From the NCBI GenBank assembly GCA_026785645.1, contig JAJAZM010000124.1, positions 1-7,246 on the forward strand: a stretch of 7,246 nucleotides of DNA, written 5' to 3'. The notes under the pieces are model-generated. The model was not told the origin of the DNA. It worked only from the letters and a program-made list of their open reading frames with translations, and did not search any database. Below are positions 1-4,623 of the stretch, one piece after another. Position 1 is the stretch's first letter, and the number at the start of each line of letters is the position of its first letter. The stretch is from Sphingomonas bacterium. Lineage in GTDB: Bacteria > Pseudomonadota > Alphaproteobacteria > Sphingomonadales > Sphingomonadaceae. The translations under genes and the position numbers were made by a program.

Positions 1-1887
1 ACGATCTTCCTGAGTTACGCGCATGCCGACGGCAAACGCGCGCAGCAGCTCGCCGCCGCGCTAACCGCGCGTGGTTATACGGTGTGGTGGGACACGCTGA
101 TCGAAGGCGGGGCATCCTTTGCCAAGTCGATCCGCGAGGCATTGGAAGCGGCCGACGCGGTGGTCGTGCTGTGGTCGAAAACCTCGATTGAGTCCGACTG
201 GGTAGCCGACGAGGCGGCGCAGGGGCGCGACCGCAAGCGGCTGGTGCCACTGTCGCTCGACGGCAGCCTGCCGCCGCTGGGATTTCGCCAATATCAGACG
301 ATCGACCTGTCGGGTTGGCGGGGCAAGGGGGCATCGGCCCAAGTCGATTCGATCGATCGCGCGATTGGTACCGCAATCGGTGGCACGCCAGGGGTGCAAA
401 GGGTTGCGCAGGCCTCGACGGTCGACCGGCGCAGCGCGCTGCTGATTGCCGGCGGTGCGGGGGTCGCACTGGCTGGCGGCGGCGCACTTTATGCGTGGCG
501 CGACGATTGGTTCGGCCCCGGCGCGGGTGAGCGGACGATCGCGGTGCTGCCATTCAAGAATCTGAGCGGCGATACGGCTCAGGCCTATCTGTCGGACGGG
601 CTGACCGAGGAAGTCCGCGCCGCTTTGACCCGCAACGCCGGCTTGCAGGTGCTGGCCGCGACAACCTCCAACACCGCGCGCGATCATTCCGAAGGCGCGA
701 CCGCTATCGCGGGCAAGCTGGGCGTCGCGCATTTGCTCGAAGGTTCGGTCCAGCGTGCCGGCGACGTGGTCCGGGTGGCGATTGAGCTGACCGACGGCAA
801 GACCGGATTTTCGACCTGGGCGAAGCGGATCGACGCGCGGCTGACCGACATTTTCGCCTTCCAGACCGAAATTGCGCGGACTGTGTCCGAGGCGCTGTCG
901 GTACGAATGGCGACTCAGGATCCGGCGCCGGGCGGAACGCGCAACGTCGCGGCCTATGAGGCGTATCTGCGGGGCAAGGCGCTGTACAATCTGTCGAAGG
1001 ATGAGAAGACCGACCGCCAAGCCAAGGCATTGTACGAAAATGCCATCGCGGCCGACCCCGATTTCGGCCTTGCCCATGCAGCGCTGTCGCGGGTGCTGTC
1101 GTCGATCGCCAGCGCCTACGCCCCGGCGAGCGAGATCAAGGCGCTGTATGCCGCCGCGATCAGCGAGGGGCGCAGGTCGGTGTCGCTGGCGCCCAAGCTG
1201 GCCGAAGCGCATCTCGCGCTCGGCTATGCCCTGTTCGCGGGGAGGCTCGACGTGAAGGGCGCGCGCTCATCCTATGACCTCGCCTATCGCTACGGGCGCG
1301 GCAATGCCGACATCCTGCTGCTTTACGCGCTGTACACGGTGCGGGCGCGGCGCTTTGCCGAGGCCGGGTCGGCGATCGATCGCGCGGTGGCGCTCGATCC
1401 GCTCAATCCGCGAAGCCACCGCGCGGCGGGTTCGATCGGCTATGCCGCGCGCGATTACGACAAGGCGATCGGCCATTTGCACCGCGCGCTCGAGCTCAAT
1501 CCGGAAATGCGCAACGCTTATGGGGTGATGGGCAATTGCCTGATCGCAAAAAACCGTCTGGCCGAGGCGCGGACCGCGCTGGAGGCGGAGAAAAGCGCGA
1601 TGTTGCGGCTGACCGGCCTGGCCGTGGTCGAGCATCGCTCGGGCAATCGCGCGGCGGCGCAGCGTGCGTATGACGATCTGGTCCGCGAAGTCGGCGACGC
1701 GGCGCTGTATCAGCAAGCCGAAGTGATGGCCCAATGGGGGCGGCCGGACGAGGCGATGAACTTGCTCCGCCGGGCGCGCGACGTCGGCGATTCGGGACTG
1801 ACCCTGGTCGCCAGCGACCCGTTGCTCGACCCGATTGCCAAGGATCCGCGGTTCCTGGCGTTCGTGCGCGAGATCGGCTTCGCCTGA
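1..1887 (+). CDS. TIR domain - membrane helix - TolB-like domain - TPR repeat protein (5' partial)
   Basis: The frame is open from base 1 and ends at TGA 1885-1887. It shows 628 residues, and the start codon lies just upstream of the window. Residues 1 to about 110 are a bacterial TIR domain: an FLSYAHAD first strand, a GYTVWWD segment with a BB-loop-like region after it, and W67-V-A-D-E71, matching the WxxxE pattern that carries the catalytic glutamate in NAD-cleaving TIR domains. Residues about 144-166 (RRSALLIAGG onward, rich in Ala/Gly/Leu) form one membrane helix. The Arg pair before it favours a cytoplasmic N-terminus. Residues about 178-297 (IAVLPFKNLSGD, YLSDGLTEEV, LLEGSVQRAGDVVRV) match the TolB-N/FlgO-like domain found in CadC-type and cyclase-type TPR proteins. 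Residues about 317-627 hold several TPR-like helix pairs (ALDPLNPRS, ALELNPEMRNAYG). NADase activity and extracytoplasmic sensing are inferred. The domain calls are firm, but the biological role is unknown. Confidence 0.9.
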   Translation, partial: TIFLSYAHADGKRAQQLAAALTARGYTVWWDTLIEGGASFAKSIREALEAADAVVVLWSKTSIESDWVADEAAQGRDRKRLVPLSLDGSLPPLGFRQYQTIDLSGWRGKGASAQVDSIDRAIGTAIGGTPGVQRVAQASTVDRRSALLIAGGAGVALAGGGALYAWRDDWFGPGAGERTIAVLPFKNLSGDTAQAYLSDGLTEEVRAALTRNAGLQVLAATTSNTARDHSEGATAIAGKLGVAHLLEGSVQRAGDVVRVAIELTDGKTGFSTWAKRIDARLTDIFAFQTEIARTVSEALSVRMATQDPAPGGTRNVAAYEAYLRGKALYNLSKDEKTDRQAKALYENAIAADPDFGLAHAALSRVLSSIASAYAPASEIKALYAAAISEGRRSVSLAPKLAEAHLALGYALFAGRLDVKGARSSYDLAYRYGRGNADILLLYALYTVRARRFAEAGSAIDRAVALDPLNPRSHRAAGSIGYAARDYDKAIGHLHRALELNPEMRNAYGVMGNCLIAKNRLAEARTALEAEKSAMLRLTGLAVVEHRSGNRAAAQRAYDDLVREVGDAALYQQAEVMAQWGRPDEAMNLLRRARDVGDSGLTLVASDPLLDPIAKDPRFLAFVREIGFA

Positions 1888-1940
1888 CGGGGCTATCGCG
1901 AATCGCTGATCCGTGCGAATTTACTCGGGCTGTAACCAGT

Positions 1941-1947
1941 GAGGGAG
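1941..1947 (+). promoter_or_regulatory. Ribosome binding site of the repeat microprotein
   Basis: GAGGGAG is a near-consensus Shine-Dalgarno sequence ending 7 bases before ATG 1955. It is the main evidence that the short frame at 1955-2086 is translated. The 67 bases between the TIR gene stop and this ATG contain no convincing promoter or terminator, so co-transcription with the TIR gene is likely. Confidence 0.6.
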
Positions 1948-1954
1948 AAAGCCA

Positions 1955-2086
1955 ATGACGATCGACATCCTGAACTTCGGGCCGAACGATGACGAGGATA
2001 ATCCCGCCGAGGGAAACCCCGACGACCGTGGTAGCCCCGATGATCGTGGCAGCCCCGACGATCGCGGCAGCCCCGACGACCGCTAG
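1955..2086 (+). CDS. Acidic 43-residue microprotein ending in four GSPDDR-type repeats
   Basis: ATG 1955 to TAG 2084-2086 encodes 43 residues. The first 19 (MTIDILNFGPN followed by an acidic stretch) form a short leader with a small hydrophobic start. The remaining 24 are four back-to-back hexapeptides, GNPDDR once and GSPDDR three times, ending exactly at the stop codon. By count it has 12 Asp, 2 Glu, 4 Arg and no Lys or Cys, so it is strongly acidic and probably disordered. There is no signal peptide or membrane helix. Support for a real gene is the good ribosome binding site, the position 67 bases after the TIR gene on the same strand, and the fact that nearly all differences between the DNA repeat copies are synonymous. 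I do not recognise a family. It could be a partner or regulator of the TIR protein, or a peptide precursor. No modification enzyme is visible nearby. Confidence 0.65.
   Translation: MTIDILNFGPNDDEDNPAEGNPDDRGSPDDRGSPDDRGSPDDR
2012..2083 (+). repeat. Four tandem 18-bp units encoding GNPDDR/GSPDDR
   Basis: The in-frame units are 2012-2029, 2030-2047, 2048-2065 and 2066-2083, each read as G-(N/S)-P-D-D-R. They differ at third codon positions (GGA/GGT/GGC, GAC/GAT, CGT/CGC). The only amino acid change is AAC (Asn) in unit 1 against AGC (Ser) in units 2-4. The array ends directly at the stop codon. Confidence 0.9.
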
Positions 2087-2102
2087 GGCTTGTTGTCTAG
2101 CG
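2081..2102. terminator. Short inverted repeat spanning the two convergent stop codons
   Basis: CGCTAG at 2081-2086 is the exact reverse complement of CTAGCG at 2097-2102, with 10 bases between them. The TAG of the microprotein lies in the left arm and the TAG of the opposing protease gene in the right arm. It could be a weak terminator for both genes, but the stem is only 6 bp and neither side has a T-run, so this is tentative. Confidence 0.25.
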
Positions 2103-2939
2103 CAATTCGCTGATTGACGGATCCGCTGCCATCGCGCGGCGGATCCAGTCGCGGAAATGGTCGCGGTCGATGCGCAGATAGACGCCGGGGCTGTTGGTGC
2201 GATAGCAGCCGAAGCCGAAATTGACGACCCCGACCAGCAATGGCCGGTCGGTTTCCAACACCAGCGGCCCGCCGCTGTCGCCCTCGCACGTGTCGTTGTC
2301 GGGCGCGCCGGCGCACAGGTGATAGACGGCGGTCCAGCCCTTGTTCTGCGGATATGCGGCGCAATCGACGGTCGTCAGGTCGACCTGGGTGAGGTCGGGC
2401 TGATAGCTCTGGTCCTTGCCTTCCTCGGCCTTGCCCCAGCCGGTGGCATAGACTGCGACCCCGGGCTCGAGCGGTGGGCCGTCATACAGGTCGATCGCCT
2501 CGATCGGGCCCGAATCCTCCTCGATCGTGGCGTCGTCGGCGACGAAATGGACCAGCGCAATGTCATAGGCCTTGCGCTGCTTGTTGTAATCGGCGTGGCG
2601 GACCATCCGGTCGATGCGGTAGGTGGCGCCTTCCTCAAGGTCGATGGTCGAGGCGCCGAGGCGGACGCGGTAGCCGTTGGCGATCCGTTCGGCATTGATG
2701 CAATGCGCCGCGGTCAGCACCCAGCCCGGCGCGATCAGCGAGCCGCCGCATTTGTGGGCGAGGTCCCATTCGTCGCGCGCCTCGAGTTCGGTCGCGGTCC
2801 ATTGGCTGGTGCCCGAATAGATTTGCGCCTGCCACGGGACACCCGTGGTCGGCTCCTCTTCGGCGGGCTGTTGCTGCGCGGTGGCCGCGATCGGCGCGAG
2901 CAGGAGCGCGAGTGGTGCAAGCCAGGACAGTCGACGCAT
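2097..2939 (-). CDS. Secreted trypsin-family (S1) serine protease
   Basis: 280 residues from ATG 2939-2937 to TAG 2099-2097. The start is chosen because it gives a clean signal peptide (MRRLSWLAPLALLLAPIAATA, likely cut before QQQ) and has a purine-rich GGGGGGAA just upstream. The frame stays open further upstream but runs antisense through the tRNA, so earlier starts are wrong. The chymotrypsin-fold triad is complete: His79 in LTAAHC, Asp126 in YDIALV, Ser222 in CEGDSGGPL. Asp216, six residues before the Ser, matches Asp189 of trypsin, and the later GFG and PGVY glycines are kept, so cleavage after Arg/Lys is expected. Cysteines 64/80, 193/209 and 218/245 fit the three usual disulfides. The typical IVGG activation sequence is absent: the mature N-terminus runs through an acidic linker into VPWQAQIYSG. 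It should act in the periplasm or outside the cell. The physiological substrate is unknown. Confidence 0.93.
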   Translation of the reverse strand: MRRLSWLAPLALLLAPIAATAQQQPAEEEPTTGVPWQAQIYSGTSQWTATELEARDEWDLAHKCGGSLIAPGWVLTAAHCINAERIANGYRVRLGASTIDLEEGATYRIDRMVRHADYNKQRKAYDIALVHFVADDATIEEDSGPIEAIDLYDGPPLEPGVAVYATGWGKAEEGKDQSYQPDLTQVDLTTVDCAAYPQNKGWTAVYHLCAGAPDNDTCEGDSGGPLVLETDRPLLVGVVNFGFGCYRTNSPGVYLRIDRDHFRDWIRRAMAADPSISELR

Positions 2940-2977
2940 GGTTGGTTCCCCCCAAGGCTCCGAGGATAACGCATCGC

Positions 2978-2990
2978 TGGCAATTTGCCA
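2978..2990. promoter_or_regulatory. Inverted repeat between the protease gene and the tRNA
   Basis: TGGCAATTTGCCA is a palindrome with 5-base arms around a 3-base centre. It sits 39 bases upstream of the protease ATG and 57 bases before the tRNA, where an operator for either divergent promoter could lie. On the minus strand a TTATCCT stretch at 2965-2971 could be a -10 element for the protease gene, with the palindrome over its -35 area. It is a weak, isolated signal that could be chance. Confidence 0.25.
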
Positions 2991-2993
2991 CCG

Positions 2994-3022
2994 TTGACCA
3001 GGCCGCGTCTTGATGGCAGTTG
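2994..3022 (+). promoter_or_regulatory. Possible tRNA-Gly promoter
   Basis: TTGACC at 2994-2999 matches a -35 box at five of six positions. A -10 box placed 17 bases later (CAGTTG, 3017-3022) is a poor match. The location, 25 bases before the tRNA, is right, but only the -35 half is persuasive. Confidence 0.3.
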
Positions 3023-3046
3023 AGCCGCGACTGGATCGCCCCCCGG

Positions 3047-3120
3047 GCGGGTGTAGCTCAATGGTAGAGCTTTTGCTTCCCAAGCAAGTGACGAGGGTTC
3101 GATTCCCTTCACCCGCTCCA
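3047..3120 (+). tRNA. tRNA-Gly, anticodon CCC
   Basis: All arms can be folded by hand. The acceptor GCGGGTG (3047-3053) pairs perfectly with CACCCGC (3110-3116). The D stem is GCTC/GAGC (3056-3059 with 3067-3070). The anticodon stem is TTTGC/GCAAG (3072-3076 with 3084-3088), closed by one G-U pair, around the loop TTCCCAA. The T arm is GAGGG/CCCTT around TTCGATT. The anticodon CCC is at 3079-3081 and reads glycine codon GGG. The discriminator T is at 3117, and the CCA tail is encoded at 3118-3120. The variable loop is 4 bases. It is a standard-length class I tRNA standing alone between a protease gene and a symporter gene on the other strand. Confidence 0.97.
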
Positions 3121-3157
3121 AAAACGACAGGCCGCGCGCCTGTCGAATTTTGGAGCG
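3114..3157. terminator. Long hairpin starting in the tRNA 3' end; bidirectional terminator
   Basis: The inner stem CGACAGGC (3125-3132) pairs with GCCTGTCG (3138-3145) around a 5-base loop and is followed by AATTTT, a good intrinsic terminator for the tRNA. Read on the minus strand the same stem is followed by TTTT (3124-3121), so it can also stop transcription coming from the dicarboxylate symporter gene. An outer stem adds 10 bp: CGCTCCAAAA (3114-3123) with TTTTGGAGCG (3148-3157), separated from the inner stem by a small A-rich internal loop. The outer left arm includes the tRNA discriminator and CCA. Confidence 0.8.
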
Positions 3158-3175
3158 CCCAGCGCAGCTGGGGCG
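3156..3175 (-). terminator. Second hairpin just after the symporter stop codon
   Basis: CGCCCAGC (3156-3163) pairs with GCTGGGGCG (3167-3175) with one bulged G and a 3-base loop, 3 bases beyond the symporter stop codon. It has no T-run of its own on the minus strand. It overlaps the outer stem of the neighbouring terminator hairpin by two bases. It may protect the 3' end of the symporter mRNA or assist termination. Confidence 0.4.
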
Positions 3176-3178
3176 ACC

Positions 3179-4525
3179 CTAAGCCTTGACCGACCCCGGA
3201 TCGAATTCCGCAAACCCCGCGGCTCTGCCGTGAAGCGCGGCGTCGAGGCGGTCGCTGTCGAGCCGGCCTTCCCAGCGCGAGACGACGATCGTCGCCACTG
3301 CATTGCCGATGAAGTTGGTCAGGCTGCGGCATTCGGACATGAAGCGGTCGACGCCGAGGATCAGCGCCATTCCCTCGATCGGCACGGTGGGGACGATGGC
3401 GAGGGTGGCGGCGAGTGTGATGAAACCCGCGCCGGTGACTCCGGCGGCGCCCTTCGACGACAGCATCGCGACCCCGAGCAGCGCCGCCTGCTGGCCCCAG
3501 CTGAGGTCGATTCCATAGGCCTGGGCGATGAACAAAGCCGCCAGCGTGAGGTAGATGTTGGTGCCGTCGAGATTGAACGAATAGCCCGCCGGGACGACCA
3601 GCCCGACCACCGATTTGGGGCAGCCGGCATCCTCCATCTTCTCGATCAGGGCGGGGAGCGCGCTTTCGCTCGACGAAGTGCCCAGCACGAGCAATAATTC
3701 GGCCTTGAGATAGGCGATCAGGCGGAAGATCGAGAAGCCGCTGGCGCGCGCGACGAGGCCGAGGATGACGAGCACGAAGAACAGGCTGGTGAGATAGAAG
3801 GTCGCTACCAATGTCGCCAGGCTGGCGACCGCGCCGAGGCCATATTTGCCGATGGTGAAAGCCATCGCCCCGAACGCGCCGAGCGGGGCGAGGATCATCA
3901 CCAATCCGACCAATTTGAACACCACGCGCGACAGATCCTCGAGCGCAGCCAGCAACCGCTCGCCGGGTTTGCCGACCATCGTCAGCGCCACCCCGAACAG
4001 GATCGCGACCAGCAATGTCTGGAGGATGTTGCCCGCGGTCAGCGCCGAAACGAGGGTGTCGGGAATCATGTCGAGCAGGAAGCCCGAGAGCGTCGTGTCA
4101 TGCGCCTTGGCGGCATAATCGGCGATCTTGGTCGGGTCGGCGGCGGCCTGATTGACCACCAGCCCGGCGCCGGGCTTGACGGTGTTGGCGACCAGCATGC
4201 CGAGGAGCAGGGCGAGGGTCGAGAAGGTCAGGAAATAGGCCATCGCCTTCAACGCCACGCGGCCGACCGCAACGAGATCGCGCAAGCCCGCAATGCCGGT
4301 GACGATGGTCAGGAAAATCACCGGTGCGATGACCATCTTGACCAGTTTGATGAATGCGTCGCCGAGCGGCTTGAGCGCTTCTCCGGTGGCCGGGGCGAAA
4401 TGACCGAGCGCGATACCGAGCACGATCGCCACCAGCACCTGGAGGTAGAGGTGGCGATACCAGGCGCGGGGCAGGGAGGGCGGCGGCGATGTATCGATGC
4501 TTACGGCCACGTGCTGCGCCCCCAT
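3179..4525 (-). CDS. dctA: C4-dicarboxylate:cation symporter, DctA type
   Basis: 448 residues, full family length, TAG at 3181-3179. It belongs to the dicarboxylate/amino acid:cation symporter family (DAACS) of the inner membrane, which imports succinate, fumarate and malate with cations. Signature segments occur in order: the first membrane helix near 27-45; the serine-rich hairpin GTSSSESALP (282-291); SFNLDGTNIY (316-325) in the broken helix that binds cation; the second re-entrant hairpin LSSKGAAGVTGAGF (355-368); and GVDRFMSECRSLTNFIGN (391-408), whose Asp393, Arg400 and Asn404 lie in the substrate-binding helix. These are closer to DctA than to glutamate transporters, though the substrate is inferred. 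ATG 4525 has only a weak purine-rich upstream region. GTG at 4510 would remove five residues before the non-conserved N-terminus and is a fair alternative. A tRNA lies downstream on the opposite strand. Confidence 0.93.
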   Translation of the reverse strand: MGAQHVAVSIDTSPPPSLPRAWYRHLYLQVLVAIVLGIALGHFAPATGEALKPLGDAFIKLVKMVIAPVIFLTIVTGIAGLRDLVAVGRVALKAMAYFLTFSTLALLLGMLVANTVKPGAGLVVNQAAADPTKIADYAAKAHDTTLSGFLLDMIPDTLVSALTAGNILQTLLVAILFGVALTMVGKPGERLLAALEDLSRVVFKLVGLVMILAPLGAFGAMAFTIGKYGLGAVASLATLVATFYLTSLFFVLVILGLVARASGFSIFRLIAYLKAELLLVLGTSSSESALPALIEKMEDAGCPKSVVGLVVPAGYSFNLDGTNIYLTLAALFIAQAYGIDLSWGQQAALLGVAMLSSKGAAGVTGAGFITLAATLAIVPTVPIEGMALILGVDRFMSECRSLTNFIGNAVATIVVSRWEGRLDSDRLDAALHGRAAGFAEFDPGSVKA

Positions 4526-4536
4526 TCCCGCGCCCG

Positions 4537-4565
4537 ACTAGAGCAAGCCGAAGCGTGGCGGGCAA
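4537..4565 (-). promoter_or_regulatory. Possible promoter of the symporter gene
   Basis: On the minus strand TTGCCC (4565-4560) and TCTAGT (4542-4537) are 17 bases apart, and each matches the sigma-70 consensus at four of six positions. Transcription would begin only a few bases before ATG 4525, implying an almost leaderless mRNA or use of GTG 4510. It is a modest match in a short gap between two genes that a terminator separates. Confidence 0.25.
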
Positions 4566-4576
4566 TGGCCAAGAGA

Positions 4577-4606
4577 AAACGGCGCCGCCCGAGGGCGACG
4601 CCGTTT
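4577..4606 (-). terminator. Intrinsic terminator of the TonB-dependent receptor gene
   Basis: AAACGGCG (4577-4584) pairs with CGCCGTTT (4599-4606). After one C-A mismatch, a further CGCC/GGCG stem closes a 4-base loop. On the minus strand the hairpin begins 17 bases after the receptor stop codon and is followed by a T-rich run (TTTTCTCTT, counting the last stem bases). It should separate the receptor from the symporter gene. Confidence 0.8.
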
Positions 4607-4623
4607 CCTGTCATTTTTACGAA

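Noticed and set aside
61..1212. Long open frame of 383 codons on the minus strand inside the TIR/TPR gene
   Set aside because: It is antisense to a gene with clear domains. Its composition is Arg/Gly/Gln-rich with no recognisable motif, typical of mirror frames in GC-rich DNA.
1734..1958. Plus-strand frame whose TGA overlaps the microprotein ATG (ATGA), suggesting translational coupling
   Set aside because: Most of it lies inside the TPR gene in another frame and encodes an Arg-rich sequence with no motif. The overlap is most likely coincidence.
2012..2083. Tandem repeats as a CRISPR array or regulatory iterons
   Set aside because: The units are contiguous 18-mers with no spacers. They are in frame, vary mainly at wobble positions and end at a stop codon, so a coding repeat explains them better.
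3047..3120. tRNA-Gly as the attachment site of an integrated element
   Set aside because: I saw no second copy of the tRNA 3' end and no integrase in the window. The sequence after the tRNA is an inverted repeat forming a terminator, not a direct repeat.
2940..3332. Upstream extension of the protease frame to 411 codons
   Set aside because: The extension runs antisense through the tRNA and into the symporter gene. The internal ATG at 2939 begins a clear signal peptide.
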